This document shows positions 1 through 11,918 of a DNA stretch of 64,000 bases, in pieces. The stretch is taken from the NCBI GenBank assembly GCA_022495005.1, contig JAGYXB010001964.1, positions 1,488,001-1,552,000 on the forward strand, written 5' to 3'. The notes under the pieces are model-generated. The model was not told the origin of the DNA. It made no database searches and saw nothing but the letters and a program-made list of their open reading frames with translations. The position numbers were made by a program, and so were the translations under genes. Origin of the DNA: Rhyacophila brunnea. Lineage: Eukaryota; Arthropoda; Insecta; Trichoptera; Rhyacophilidae. How positions within the stretch are numbered: position 1 is the stretch's first letter; every line of letters begins with the position of its first letter.

Positions 1-53
1 CGTCCCGAAACTGTAGTTGGGGACAACAGTATAGGCTACATAAAAACGGGACG
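1..53. repeat. short inverted repeat at window edge
   Basis: CGTCCCG at the first seven bases is the exact complement of CGGGACG at 47-53. It may be the end of an element cut by the window start. The GACGGGAC core resembles the arms of the MITE at 209-486, but no longer match is visible. Confidence 0.3.
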
Positions 54-208
54 TATGGTCACATCAATTATTATGTAAAACTTAAATAAAAACAGTTACC
101 CATTACTATATAATATTACTATTATGGGTTTGTGGATATTAATTGATAATAAAAACCATATATTTTAATCTACTAATCACACAATCATGTTTTAAAATAA
201 GAAGTAAC

Positions 209-486
209 GCCTGTTTCTGACGGGACACCGGTATCGCTATTGATATAATATAGGAGGCCTTTGTATTATATTTACGAACGCCCCAGAGCTAATGAGTCAA
301 CACATAATTTCGCGTTATAAATTAGAACATAAAACTGACTGCGGTAATAAAAACAAGTGTACCGAACATGAGTTGACTCATTATCTTTGGGGCGTTCACA
401 AAAATAATACAAATGCCCCTTTATTCGAATAAAAAGGCCTCCTGCATTATATAGAGCGCGACACCGGTGTCCCGTCTGAAACGGGC
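209..486. mobile_element. MITE with long terminal inverted repeats
   Basis: The two ends are imperfect inverted copies over about 80-90 bases. The left arm begins GCCTGTTTCTGACGGGACAC; the complement of the right arm begins GCCCGTTTCAGACGGGACAC. Both arms share, in order, an ACACCGGT block, AGGAGGCCTTT, TTTGTATTAT, GAACGCCCCA and AATGAGTCAAC. The right arm carries a ~15-base insert relative to the left. Only about 50 bases separate the arms and there is no open frame. This is the form of a non-autonomous DNA transposon. The target duplication is unclear: AAGAAGT precedes it and AAGAATA follows, which is only suggestive. Confidence 0.8.
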
Positions 487-487
487 C

Positions 488-1673
488 TAAGAATACAATA
501 ATTATTTAAAAATAATTTGTTGCCACGGCGTCAAGATCAATAGTGACAGTGGTTTGGTTAGCTTTTCAAGTCTGTTTCAGATATTATGAGCTTTGCGATA
601 AAGATTAAAGAATTTTAATCACTTACGGTTAGCCAGTTGACAATCTGATAATAATAACTTTACTGATAAGAATACTTTTAACTGCTACCTGTCCGGCGAT
701 AATCCATGGCATGATAAGCTTTGATTCACTTATATGGTTGGTATTAGGTATTTGAATAGGTATACACAAAATATGACATTATTCAAAATATTAAAGTAGG
801 TATGAATATTTATTTGATTGAACTGTGTTTGGCACTTTATGAAGTTTTTATCTACAATATGTGCAATTATTTTGCAACGATTAGATATGTAGGTAATTAG
901 GACAGGATGTAGATCTCTTGCTTATTTACACGTAATTTGTACATTGAAAACTCAATAAAATTCACATTAGGTATATCTTCTTTTTGTTTTCAGCAGTATA
1001 ACTCTATGCGAGTTTTGGCTTCATCTAGGATTCACTTTCATCCAGGCCTTTCCATGGCCGCTTCCCTCCAAATTTGGATACTTTAGATTAGAAATTCCTA
1101 ACTATTGATTGTTTGATTGATTGTAAGATTGTTTATGTGACCATTTTAATCAATGAATCATTTTGAAAATATAGAGATTTTTATTTAATTTAGAACTATC
1201 CAAAATGACCAATCTCATATGGGTTAGTCGACACCGATACAGTGGGTAACCTCTTAATTTAAAATTTTCACCCTTTCTGTCATGTTAATCCATTTAAGGA
1301 ACTAGTGTTTTCAAATTTTTAAAACTCACTTTTATTCCAAGAGTCCACGTAAAAGACACGTGCTTATTTTTTTTTTTGATATGTACCGAATATTCGCTTC
1401 ACACCGTCTTTTGTAACTTATCTCGTCAAAACGTTTTGCTAACATACAATTATTGTAGCTATTTCATTTGTTATAAGGTGCGAAAGAAGCTATTAACGTA
1501 AGCTCCCGAAGCTGCAGTCTGTGATTCAGATTAATTTGTTTTCTTGGTTACCATAAAAATAAAGACGATTTGGCGGTATCATCATTATTTGAAAAAAATA
1601 TGTATTACAATAAATTTCGTGCTCTCATAAAAGAATCATAATTCCTAGTAGCTGTCGTCCAATCAAAAGTGAC
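488..1673. other. AT-rich stretch without recognisable gene
   Basis: No open frame, tRNA or repeat recognised. Isolated splice-like strings occur, for example a GTAAGTG donor on the minus strand near 623 preceded by an acceptor-like TTATTATTATCAG, but an 18-base exon cannot be supported by sequence alone. Confidence 0.5.
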
Positions 1674-1905
1674 CTTAAGGCTATACCTCAGTTGAGGCAT
1701 GGTCTAAAAAGATCGTGACTAGGCGATGCTTGGATTGTGCAAATGACACGAGCCGAACGAAATATAATTTGTCATAAAAATTCAACATGCGTTCTTTTAA
1801 TGTTATGTTTATTATTATATTCGTAATAATAATAGTATATTCATTGACATATTTTCTTTTTCAAGTACATGCGGAACGTTTTTTAGTCATCTTTACACGA
1901 TTTAA
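1674..1905 (+). repeat. 230-bp dispersed repeat, copy 1
   Basis: Matches 3232-3464 in the same orientation. Shared landmarks are AAGGCTATAC, a GATCGTGACTA block, GATTGTGCAAA, TCATAAAAATT, AACATGCGT, CATGTTTTCTTTTTCAAGTA-like sequence and ACGTTTTTTAGTCATCTTTA. The open frame at 1787-2011 covers its second half, but the equivalent frame in the other copy is disrupted, so it is not a conserved protein. The element type is unknown. Confidence 0.75.
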
Positions 1906-2440
1906 GAATATATTCCTCCAACGCCATCACAAAACAAATTTCCGTGCTCACGGGTCGATTATCAATCTCAGATTGGCAACGCGGCCGAAATTACGTCCCA
2001 CATACCGTTGAAAATTATTTGCCGTTTCACTTATGTATAACGTAAATAATATATATAACGTAAATAATATTATGACGTATAAAACATTCACCATATTGGA
2101 TAATATATAAGCGTACACACAAAGGTCTCCATCAATGAATGGCATACAGAGGAAAATATTAGTAATTTATTCTCTTTGTGAAAAGTAGGCTCTGATTTCA
2201 CAAAGGTTTTCCGGCAAGCTGGTTTGAGCACAATACGTTTCCCGTACCGGCCTCCTACATGCATTGTATGATAAACCAAACATGTCGAGATGCAATCTAA
2301 TGCATCCCGATAGAAACTAGTAAAAGTTGACATCTGACAAGTGAGCTTTCGATAAAATATGATTTAATATTGTCAAGTTGTGGACAGAATGTTCGTCTCT
2401 AATGTGATGTAACGGATTCAAATATCGCACATGTATATTT

Positions 2441-2935
2441 TTTACCACGTTTTTCTTAGCTCGTATTCTTGTTTGTCCGGTGGTTGTTTATCCAGTACAA
2501 ATCTTGCAATCGATTTTTAACTAACTTCCCGACTAGTTAGATATTTGAAACTTTTAGAATATACCAGAACACGATGCCAATGCATTATTTTAATATTTTT
2601 AGCCATCTTTGAGTAGAATTGAATTCATTTTCAGTTAATTCTCTTTTGTATAAAAAGTTATTTTGGAAGAAATCCGTAATACAATCCACTATTATTGGTT
2701 GCTAAGAAGATGGTCCTAGAAACTAAATTATTAATATATACGTGCGTTACTATTGAAATCATAATGACATTTCAGTATTCTATTTGTTTGTTTGTTGCAA
2801 AATAGCAACATTTTTTTGTAGACAATTGCCTTATTTGTCCTAAATTATTAATAGATAGAATTATCAAGTTTATATAATTCAAGAGAAAATTTAAAAATGT
2901 GGTATATAAAAAGTTCTTTTCATCTTGTATATTTT
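2441..2935 (+). repeat. family Z dispersed repeat, copy A
   Basis: One of four copies (also 11919-12318, 22583-23076 and 58568-59035). Shared blocks in order are TTGTCCGGTGGTTGTTTATC, a CGATTTTTAACTAA block, TTAGAATATA, CCAATGCATT, TAGCCATCTTTGAGTAGAAT, TATTGGTTGC, ACTAAATTATTAATATATAC and CGTGCGTTACTAT. Copies are clearly diverged. No coding frame or tRNA-like head is seen. It is probably a non-autonomous transposable element of undetermined class. Confidence 0.75.
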
Positions 2936-3231
2936 TAGTTTTCCATTCCCAATAGCAACGTAAAATTTTGCTATATAGGATGCAGTCATAATCCATACCT
3001 TCAAAAATTGTAGAGCCAAGTTAAAAAGTTAAAGTTGGTTAGGTAGGTAGATTTTCATGTAAGTAAATTAGACTCTTTGGAGATGTTTTCACTGAGACCA
3101 GATGACATTACACCTCTTTTCCTTTGAGTGAGTATTCATTTTTCAGGCCCTATATATCAGCATTAAAGAATTGTATGATTTTTCTTCTGCCTTCTTCGAT
3201 ATTAGGATATATTTCAGTTCATCCGTTCTTA

Positions 3232-3464
3232 ATAAGGCTATACTTCAGCTGGGGCACAGTCTAAAGCGATCGTGACTACGCGACGCGAAGATTGTGCAAA
3301 CGACGCCTGCAGAAAAAAATATAATTGGTCATAAAAATTGAACATGCGTCCATTCAATGGTATATTTATTATTCTATCAGTAATAATAATAATAATTATG
3401 TTCAATGACATGTTTTCTTTTTCAAGTAAATGGGTAACGTTTTTTAGTCATCTTTACACGATTT
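3232..3464 (+). repeat. 230-bp dispersed repeat, copy 2
   Basis: Direct repeat of 1674-1905, about 1.56 kb downstream. The copies agree over the whole length with scattered substitutions and short indels in the ATAATAATA tract, and both end at TTTACACGATTTA. Confidence 0.75.
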
Positions 3465-4002
3465 ACTATACCACCATGTTTTGAACAACAATCTGACTGA
3501 ATTAAAACGATATAAATTATGTTTGTCTATGACTGAACTAATCTAAATAATTATCACGAGATACAATTATTTGTTATTTTTAAAATCAATTAATAATTAT
3601 ATCTGATTGAACCCAATAGACGTTATTTTTTTAAATCATCTTATTTATTTATTATTATTTAAAGCGGCAGGCATAGACAATAAACTTTGCAAAAAGAGTT
3701 GGAAGGCGGTCACTCGAACGCTTCCAAGATGTGATAAAATTTGTAGACTTGCTCGAAGACATGAGTCATATAAGGTATAGAAAACCATTTTCGATTATGA
3801 AGTCAATAATCGACAATCGTCATTCAAAGAAAAACAACAGATGTCGTCACTCGCTTGTAATTTTTTGTTTGATTCTAAACTCGGCTAATTTACATCGTCT
3901 ACATTCAAATTCACACAATAGATGACTCTTAATATTTTAAAATTTTCTATATATTTTTTTATTGCAATTTGAAATAAATACTTGAAGATATAGTTTTCTT
4001 AG

Positions 4003-4060
4003 AAGGTAGGCTTTAAATAATCGCTTAGTATGGAGCCTTCGCCACTGATGGATACTAACC
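4003..4060 (+). repeat. 57-bp repeat, copy 1
   Basis: AAGGTAGGCTTTAAATAATC followed by GC, AGTATGGAG and CACTGAT recurs at 11440-11497. In this copy it runs straight into the LINE 3' fragment at 4048. It may mark a recombinant or chimeric 5' junction. Confidence 0.5.
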
Positions 4061-4615
4061 GTGGCTTTATCCAACTGGCTTTCTCTTATGTATGTTTACA
4101 TACTGTAGTATAAATGCTAAAAGATATAGATATATTTTGGCAAAGTATTTTTGTTGACTTATACGTGGTCTAAATGAGAACTCTATTATTCTTAGTGGTA
4201 TTAACTTGTGTGTCCCTGATAACTATCTTAGAAATCGGGAGCATCAGTTTTTTGTTCTCCCAAGGTGCAGAACTAACCTGCCATTGCTGATGCCAATTGT
4301 GAAGGCAATAACTCTGTTCAACCAAATCGCTTCGGATGTTGATATATTCCACCTACGTGAGGATGAGTATAGATGGGCGTTGTTCTATAAATTCTAAAAA
4401 TAGGGTCCACTTAGCCCGTTCGATGTGCTTCCATGCTTTATAATTTTTATAATTTTTGTGCCTTTTAATTTATTTTTCATACTGTTTTTTGTGATTCTGC
4501 ATATATTTATTTCTTCTTAATACTGTTTAATACTATGTCTTTGTTTTTAAATGTCATGTTGTGAACGTCTTAAATTTATAATTTGTAATGTTCACCGTAT
4601 GTTAAAAAAAAAAAT
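4048..4615 (+). mobile_element. Jockey-like LINE, 3' end fragment
   Basis: This is the terminal part of a non-LTR retrotransposon whose best relic in the window is 17480-18418. The end of the reverse transcriptase ORF is partly open at 4206-4397, reading DNYLRNREHQFF, then LPRCRTNLPLLMPI, then FNQIASDVDIFHLRE and WALFYKF. A similar untranslated tail follows (TTTAAATGTCATGTTGTGAA, then TTTATAATTTGTAATGTTCAC) and it ends in an A-rich run. The upstream reverse transcriptase domain is missing and the reading frame before 4206 is broken, so it is dead. Confidence 0.75.
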
Positions 4616-4719
4616 ACTAGATCCATACTTTAGGTCTTAAATATAGGTACATTAAAAAACAGTATTATGAATTTTCCAGACCCAGGATTCGAGCCCGGAA
4701 ACCATGATATTATTGGTTA

Positions 4720-5095
4720 CATGTAAATTGTACGTATTACATTTCAACGTGGCACAGTTTGCCGTGAGATTTCTTATCGGAAAGAGATGACCGTATACGG
4801 TCTCCAATTTTAATGGATTCAATATGAATTTTGGCAAAATTCATGACTTCAAGAATGAAAACCTAACCTAACCTAACAAATAATCGGGTATATCGGCTAT
4901 TTTCAAAATTTGTGTAAAAAAGTGTAAACCGACAATAACCGTGTTTTATTTAGACATGAATTTTATGTCAGTTTTTTACGACCCAAAGAGGTTGGACGAT
5001 CTTTAATAACCGGCCATATATTTCCGATACAACATTTCATGGTGAAGTGTGAGACGGCGAACTGCATACGTACAAGTTTTCGGACACGAATATTA
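4720..5095. mobile_element. family Y inverted-repeat element, copy 1
   Basis: The right part (about 4925-5095) holds TTTTATTTAGACATGAATTT, GAACTGCATACGTACAAG and TTCGGACACG. The left part (4720-4815) carries inverted versions of the same blocks, such as GTACGTATTAC and AAGAGATGACCGTAT, which gives a foldback shape. A copy in the same orientation is at 9440-9668; reverse-orientation pieces are at 14012-14135 and 14952-15085. No coding frame seen. Confidence 0.6.
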
Positions 5096-6845
5096 TTAGC
5101 CAACATGTTACTGCTTTGTATACAATACATTAAACCTAAGTTATGTTATTAATTTAACCATGCATGGTTAATAAAATGGCTCATCTCTTGAAAATGAGAC
5201 ATCATGCCCTGTGACGAAATGGAAGTGCAGGTAAAACTCAATTGCATGTCTTGGCTTGGCAATAGACTAGTAATAAAGCCCTGGATGCAATTTGGTTTAT
5301 GAAAGGCTCTCTATCGTATGCGGCTGTATGCACAGGTTTAAGTTAACTATACCTACCGACACGAATTCGGGAGAGTTTCCAGAGTCCAATAGTCGATGTT
5401 TTGTATGAAATTTTGCAGTCTGCGCTCGCCTGCTTTCGCACAGGTGAGTCTAGACATAAAATGTTTGTAGTTTTGTTTGTAAGTATTACGTCAGTCGAAC
5501 TCTCAAATTGAGAATTTTTATTGCGATTCATTGTCAATGTTCGTATTATATATGCTCGTGAAGAAAACAATATAATTTTTATGCTTCGTAGTAAAATATA
5601 CGTGGAGTAGAATAATATAATTTGATGCAGGAACATGCCTACTGAGGTACTTTTACATTCTAAGTTATTTCGATGCATGCAAGCGATACAGTGCATTATA
5701 AATGCATTTGTATATTGCTATTTTTTAAGTATAACGAACAGGATCAATAACGAAAGTACCTATACAATCTTGATTATTTTAAGATACAAAATTATTGAAT
5801 ACATGATCGTCACTGTTGATGTATAGCCGTCTAATATAACAACATAATTAAATATTATAAGTAATTAAGAATAAAATAAATACGTGTTTAACTCTAGCAC
5901 TGGCTGCGCGACGCTGCTAAATACTAATTACTGTTTTATGTTCACTTCTGTGTACGGCGTGACACCAATTAGTACTTCAAGGTCAATTGTAACGCGCGCA
6001 TAATAAAATGTAATCTGTTATAATAACTCTGTATATTATTTATTATTCATGAAGTTGATAATAAATAAAGTTAATCATATATATAAAACTACGTTGATAA
6101 TTCACGATCCTTAAACGATCCACTATTCCCAACAGCCGCAATAATTATTAGAGGTTGTGACTGAAAAATCTTGTCCCGAGAAATAATTTTTCAGAAATTT
6201 TGATGGTACCTACTCTATTCTCGAGAAATTATTACTTAATGAGGATCTCGAAAATTTATTACAAAGTGTTCCTAGAAAAAAATAAAAAGAATTTCAAACG
6301 GAAAAATAAAGCTGTCGAACAGATTTTTTAAATTTAATTTAAACTTGGGCCAGATTAGTTTAAATAATAAATAAACATATTTCTCGAGAAATCAATAAAC
6401 CAATCTTAAGATATCAAAAAATACTCATATACCTACATACATTACATTGACAAAATTAAATAAAAATGATTTTCTAAAACACTATCCTTATAATAAGGAC
6501 TCTTTTTTCGGTTGTTCTATCGTGGTTGATTGATTGTGACCTCTCAAAAATGAAGTAATCGTCTGAGCGACAAAGATTTCCACTTTTCAATTTTCCGTGA
6601 ACCGCCATCAAGTGTTATAACAGAAATACCTATCCTCGTAGTCCAATGTATTATAGATACACTGGCACCATCTCTAATCATTTCGGATTCCATTCCAGAT
6701 AACGTCACAATACATATTTATTTACGATTTTCCCAATCCTGGGGTTATCTGTAATAATTGTTTCACTACAATTAATACACTACTTTAATAAGCCCTTACG
6801 GCATGTTATAATGTTCAAAATTAAAAAAAGGAACAGTTCATAGTA
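5096..6845. other. AT-rich stretch without recognisable gene
   Basis: The open frames here (5343-5696 minus, 5635-5826 plus) have compositional bias only and match no family I can name. A cysteine-rich string of about 30 bases before CAGGTAAAAC (5190-5230) is donor-like but lacks a convincing acceptor. Confidence 0.4.
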
Positions 6846-7478
6846 TAGGGGGTTCTGAACATTTTTGTGCCGCGGACCAGTGGGTCTATTCTGTACTTAT
6901 CGACACTAAAGTGATAAAGTGATAAATATTATCAAAGTTAGGGTAGGTTTGTATCAAAGTATTAACACTTATTGTAACAATTACAATATGTTGGTTGTAA
7001 TTGTTGCAATAAGCGCTACATTTTAACAGCACCTCTCTTGCTGCTGTTAAAATATTGCACTTATTGCAACTATTACAACAAATTTATTATAATTGTTACA
7101 ATAGGTGCTAATACTTTGATACAAACCTAACCTAAGTTTGATAATATCTATCACTTTATCACTTTAGCGGGCGATAAGTATAGAATAGACCCACAGGTAA
7201 CCCTAACAAACAATACCGCGCGAGCAATAACAGCAGCAACAGCAATAAAGTTAGTGCCTGGCGTCCTAACATAACCTCCCCCAGCATCTAAAATCTACAT
7301 CCACCATCACAAAATTACAGCCCACTATGAAAAGCGCAACCAGTGTTTTTATGGATTTTTCTTATTTATCAAATAAATCACAATTAAAATCCAAATTAAA
7401 ATTAATAATTTTATTGTTATTTAATAATTTACAGTGAGCGCAATCAAACATTACGTGCTGCCATGTTGAGTACCTCTT
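6846..7478. mobile_element. probable hAT-like element interrupted by a MITE
   Basis: The left end GGGGGTTCTGAACATTTTTG followed by a CCGCGGACCAG block looks like the terminal region of many hAT elements. The complement of 7453-7478 reads AGAGGTACTCAACATGGCAG, a weak partner for that end. The palindromic MITE at 6880-7194 sits just inside the left end. No clear target duplication was found, so the right boundary is tentative. Confidence 0.35.
6880..7194. mobile_element. palindromic MITE, copy 1
   Basis: Ends are GTGGGTCTATTCTGTACTTA and its near-perfect complement. Each arm also contains ATCACTTTA, a TTAGGGTAGGTTTGTATCAA block and internal inverted repeats built on CACTTATTGTAACAATTACA, so the element is a palindrome of palindromes around a central GCAGC/GCTGC segment near 7030-7052. 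A second copy is at 13412-13718. The flanks (ACCA before, AGGT after) do not settle the target-duplication length. Confidence 0.85.
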
Positions 7479-8574
7479 GATTTGTCCACGGTTTTTTAAA
7501 TTAAACAATATTAAAGCTAAAAGTCAATAATTGAGGCGTCTAATTACAAAAAGCGACAAGTCTACAATTCAATATTCTCGGGAAACAACGTTTTTATGTT
7601 TCAAGCTTCAATTATTTGTTTTAACGTGAGATTATTTTTATCCGTTGTATTCTATGTCGATATTAAAACCAAATGGCAATTTGTTTCAGCCGATAAACTC
7701 TTAAATGTAATAAATATACCAAAATAAAATTGGACGTAGCGCTACTTGCACCTCACTTTTTAATTTATTCCGCATAAGGCACATATTTCCGTGGCACTGT
7801 CATGAGTTTACCAGATGCCACAGCATGGGAGACGCCCTTTTCAATATTGAACGTTCCCTTATTGGTTGACTTAAACACGCGCGAAATAAACCAAACTTTA
7901 AATAATATGAAACACGGACTAAAATATTTTTTTTCGTAGGGTTATGTCGCGTTTTGGAAGTTATAGATCAATACATATTGTGTAAAATACAAAGAATACG
8001 TGCGAATTTTTTTCTCGATTTTGACCAAATGTGGACTTATCGCTTTTTGGAATTAGACGCCTCCATTCATTTCTACACACATGGGAGTATTGACAAATTT
8101 TTCCTGTACCTTTCCTAATATAAACAGTTCTTATAGAATAATATAACATTGTACACGTGTTATGGAGGTATCTTAGTATTAGGGGTTTAGATGACAAATG
8201 CTTACTCATGGATAAACATTTCGTATGAAACGATTTATGGCTGGCTGGCGTATGAACTTTACCGTGTATAATAACAACCCCGCTCCAATACATTCCAATT
8301 TAGTAAATCTGATCGGAGAAATATTACGTTGGAGTTTATAACATAAGTATAGTAATATAAGTGGGGGTTGAGAATTCTTGTAGATAAGCAATTTTGATGT
8401 ATTGAGATATTAATATGAATTAACTGATCGTAAGATAGCTATGAATGAACCTTTGGTTTATATTTGGTCCGCATTGTTTCTATATGTATTATGGGGTATA
8501 ATTAGGTATATTATTTTGATCATTTTAAAAATCGTACTGTAAAAATTTTATCATTCACACAAAATTACCAACAT
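7479..8574. other. AT-rich stretch without recognisable gene
   Basis: The minus-strand frames at 7961-8293 and 8206-8391 have no recognisable motif. Nothing else stands out. Confidence 0.4.
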
Positions 8575-8920
8575 TTCTAATAAACATTTTTTTTAAACAA
8601 GATTTGAGAATGTAACATTCTATATTTTATTGAACATACATAATTTGAAATACTTCAGATAATATACCTATTATATAATTAATTATAATTATGATAATAT
8701 ACGGGATTTGCTTTAACCGATTAAGTTACGGGCCTCCTACGTAATTACGATAACTTTAATTAGTCACACATGAACTGCTTATCAAATTGCGTTACTTTTG
8801 ACTATCGGTTTTTTCGTGCTTTAAAATCTAGGAACCATTAATTGCCTTAATTACTAACCGACCCCTGGCTCTCGCTAAATATTTAGTTATAACGTCTACT
8901 TGAACTTGCTAACAATTTTT
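8575..8920 (-). mobile_element. tRNA-derived SINE, family S1, copy a
   Basis: Read on the minus strand, it has a 5' region starting near AAAATTGTTAGCAAG, a tRNA-like A box (CGTAACTTAATCGGTTAAAG) without a clear B box, and a body ending ATGTTACATTCTCAAATCTT. The 5' region and body match the copy at 43088-43499; the body matches all other S1 members. The absence of a B box suggests an internal deletion. Confidence 0.6.
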
Positions 8921-8934
8921 ATGAAACAATTTAT

Positions 8935-9060
8935 TTTATTCAACAAATAATTCACAAGATTTGAGAATGTAATATTCTATATAATTATTGAACATACACA
9001 ACTTGTAAATACTTCAGATATGTATGTACTACTAGAAAAAATCGATAGTAAAAAATAAGG
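8935..9060 (-). mobile_element. SINE family S1 body, copy b
   Basis: Minus-strand body only: TTCTAGTAGTACAT, then TATGTTCAAT, TACATTCTCAAATCTTGTGA and ATTATTTGTTGAATAAA. It lies directly upstream (in SINE orientation) of copy a, so the two form a tandem pair. Confidence 0.6.
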
Positions 9061-9439
9061 CAATATAAACATTTTTTCATGTATGACCTACTAGTTAAAA
9101 TTATCGTAATTAAATAGTTATATCTAAGGTGTTTTCAAGTTATGTATTACTAACATTGCAAATAGAATTATTTAATTCAGCATTATTTACTCATTTTTCA
9201 ATCGAACTAGCTTTATTTTGGTTGCATTATTATGTATACTATACGGGCATGTCTATAGCACCGAGATGAAAAAAATACGCATTGTCAGATATTAAATTTG
9301 GTATGTTCGATTTGATATTTTGTATTTCTAATTTAATATATAATTAAATTCTAATTTCTAATCTAATTAAATCTAATTTAGTGTTAAGTGTTTTAGGTAC
9401 AAGTCGATTAACAGGAAGTCAGGCTGGAACCACGCCAAT

Positions 9440-9668
9440 TTTCATAGCCGATTTTGGCAAAATTCATGAATTCAAGAATGAAAAACTAACCAAACCTAAC
9501 ATAACAAATAATCCAGTATATCGGCTATTTTCAAAATTTGTTTGCCGCCGGCTTCCTGTAAACCGACAACAACCATGTTTTATTTAGACATGCATTTTAT
9601 GTCAGTACTAATATTTCACGGTGCAGTATGATATGGCGAACTGCATAGGTACAAATTTCCGGACACGG
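9440..9668 (+). repeat. family Y, copy 2
   Basis: Matches 4810-5095: TTTTGGCAAAATTCATGA, TTCAAGAATGAAAA, TATCGGCTATTTTCAAAATT, TTTTATTTAGACATG, GGCGAACTGCATA and TTCCGGACACGG. A GCCGGCTTCCTGTAAACCG segment replaces the shorter string in copy 1. Confidence 0.7.
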
Positions 9669-10379
9669 TGTTTAAGTTTATCACATATTTTTCTATGCTC
9701 GAGATCTGCAGTCTTATGTTATACCATACCCGGTGGAATAAGATAGTTTCTATTGCGTTTCTTGCAATGATCTAATGTTTACTTAGTTTACTACTTCAGA
9801 AGTGGAGTTTTTCCCATTGCTACACTGACAAAATCTGTGAGATAAATAAAATTGCATGGAATAATATATCGTGTCAGCTGAGTTATCTCAATTTTTCTCA
9901 CACCTAGCCTCTGGTAAGCTACCCAGTTTTGATCTCCAATACGTGTATGCTGAACCGAGTAATTTCTGAGGTGGAAAGCCATGCAGCTGGTGTACGTGAC
10001 TTGTTAAGGCACGCGAACGATTTTCGCTTAAGCTAAACAACAAAACTTTAAATTGTAATGCGCGATAACTTTTACACAATGAATAATATTATTACCGTCG
10101 ATTCATAGCACTCAAGGACATAATTCATCCCTGCCCTACCCTTATCTACATAATATAATGTTTTCAAATCTCATTATAAATAGGATGGTACGTCTGAAGT
10201 TTTTTATGTATCGTTTTAATGATGATGAAATTACACATTGGATTGCTGTATTCTGTTTGTCTTACGCAGTGATATAATTTTTGTTTCGCTATGTTTATTT
10301 CTTCAAAAGTTATAATCGATTCAAATGTAAATATTTTTTAAATATTATTGTCGAGCGAGTACAAAGATCTATATTTATA
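9669..10379. other. AT-rich stretch without recognisable gene
   Basis: Small overlapping minus-strand frames at 9791-10079 show no recognisable domain. No repeat relation to the rest of the window was seen. Confidence 0.4.
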
Positions 10380-10387
10380 CCAGTGGC

Positions 10388-10807
10388 CATGGCCCCCACA
10401 AAGGGGGGGCTGACAGGGCTCTAGCTTGAGGACCTGGGCTCAGGAGGGGCCCGGCGAGACGAGTCTACCAGATAAGTGAGATAAACACACATAACAAAAA
10501 TATGCTTTAATAGTTTTAAAAAAAGTCGTCTGCGTCGCTATTTTCCTTTAGCGGTGTTATTATTTAAAATCATGTGGTTGTTTAATTGTGTATCGATACT
10601 CGACAACCCCATAATTCAAATGGATGTAAGTATTAAAATATATTAAAAAAAAAAAAAACACTAAATATACACATTAATTTTACCGCGTACACCATTTCGA
10701 AAACGATACTGAAGAGTCTCACACTGCCTTTATCCTTAGTAGTGATAGGTAGGGGGGCCCGCCAAAGATCCTAGCCTGGGGGCCCGCTTCGAAATGTGGG
10801 GGCCATG
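10388..10807 (-). mobile_element. 8-bp-TSD MITE (family M), copy 1
   Basis: 420 bp with terminal inverted repeats CATGGCCCCCACA. Perfect 8-bp direct duplications CCAGTGGC flank it at 10380-10387 and 10808-10815. The GC-rich subterminal blocks (GGGCCC, CCTAGCCTGGGGGCCCGC) contrast strongly with the AT-rich core. A second, inverted copy is at 46559-46974 and a half copy at 23108-23205. Eight-base duplications fit the hAT or P superfamilies. No transposase frame is present, so it is non-autonomous. Confidence 0.9.
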
Positions 10808-10815
10808 CCAGTGGC

Positions 10816-11918
10816 AAATGGTGACTTTTTTGAAAAGAGGTAGGCTGTGGAGATCAGAAAAAAGAATAAACTTGTCAGGTATACTTAGGAAAATAAAATG
10901 ATACTTCTGATGGATAGGTACACACTAATGACAACGACACACCAATTCGATGAAATTTCAATAGCTCACTGACGACATAAAATTGAGCGATGAGTTTAAA
11001 TTTTGTATTTTCCTAAACATTTATACACATCAAAAATCATTAGATAAATTTATTTTTATTTTTAAAAACAAAAGGTCTATTTATTAATTTATTTATATGT
11101 GATTGCATGCCATATATATTTTTTAACACTTATCTAATTATTATTTTTTGGACAAAGCTGTAGACATAGATAATAGAATTACACAAGATTTCTATTTACT
11201 TATGCATCCAGAGCCTATCGTTTTGCATAATTATTATATTGCAATAGACATGCTGAGATCACGTGACATAAAGTCCGTGAAGTCGATAAATACGTTAAAG
11301 ACGGACTTTAACAGATGGTGCTGCAATCAGTATTTATTTATAATACATTATTATATTATTTTATTACAAATTAAATTATTTTATATAATATAAGTGATTA
11401 TTTCAACATATCAATATGCGATTTAAAAAAACAATTCTTAATAAGGTAGGCTTTAAATAATCGCCAAGTATGGAGTCTTCAGCACTGATATATACTTATA
11501 TACATACGTCAAAAAATAATTAATATATTAAAGACTACAGATTATATTGGTCGATAGTTTCCATATGATGTCCCTTTGGTTAGGCTAACGTACCGCTTAC
11601 ACCGAGTTCAAGTGCAGTGTATTGAAATAGTTCAAATGTCAGGCGAACCGTTCGAGGTATATTATACTAGACAATAGCTTGTTCGATTCCTGAATGGTTC
11701 ATCCCCTCGGGGAAACATACATTTCCTGTGTCACTGCTCTGCCGTTTAAGAGGATTTCAAATAACGACGATAATTCTCTGCAAATTCACTCGTATAATGT
11801 TATTTTCTATAGGGCAGCAATTATTTTGAGGCCGTTTTAAAACTACTAAATGAAAATAAACCTCAAATTCCAAATTATATTCGAGATAATAGACTCATAA
11901 TATAATAATGGAATAATG
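10816..11918. other. AT-rich stretch; holds copy 2 of the 57-bp repeat
   Basis: 11440-11497 repeats 4003-4060 (AAGGTAGGCTTTAAATAATC, then AGTATGGAG and CACTGAT). The frame at 11148-11393 is AT-driven and unconvincing. Nothing else recognised. Confidence 0.45.

Noticed and set aside
600..640. An 18-base minus-strand microexon with a GTAAGTG donor
   Set aside because: Splice-like strings this short arise often by chance in AT-rich DNA; no neighbouring exon in phase was found.
1787..2011. 74-codon hydrophobic frame
   Set aside because: It sits in a duplicated repeat whose second copy breaks the frame.
5190..5230. Cys-rich micro-exon before CAGGTAAAAC
   Set aside because: Two frames are open and the upstream acceptor is not pyrimidine-rich, so nothing selects a coding reading.
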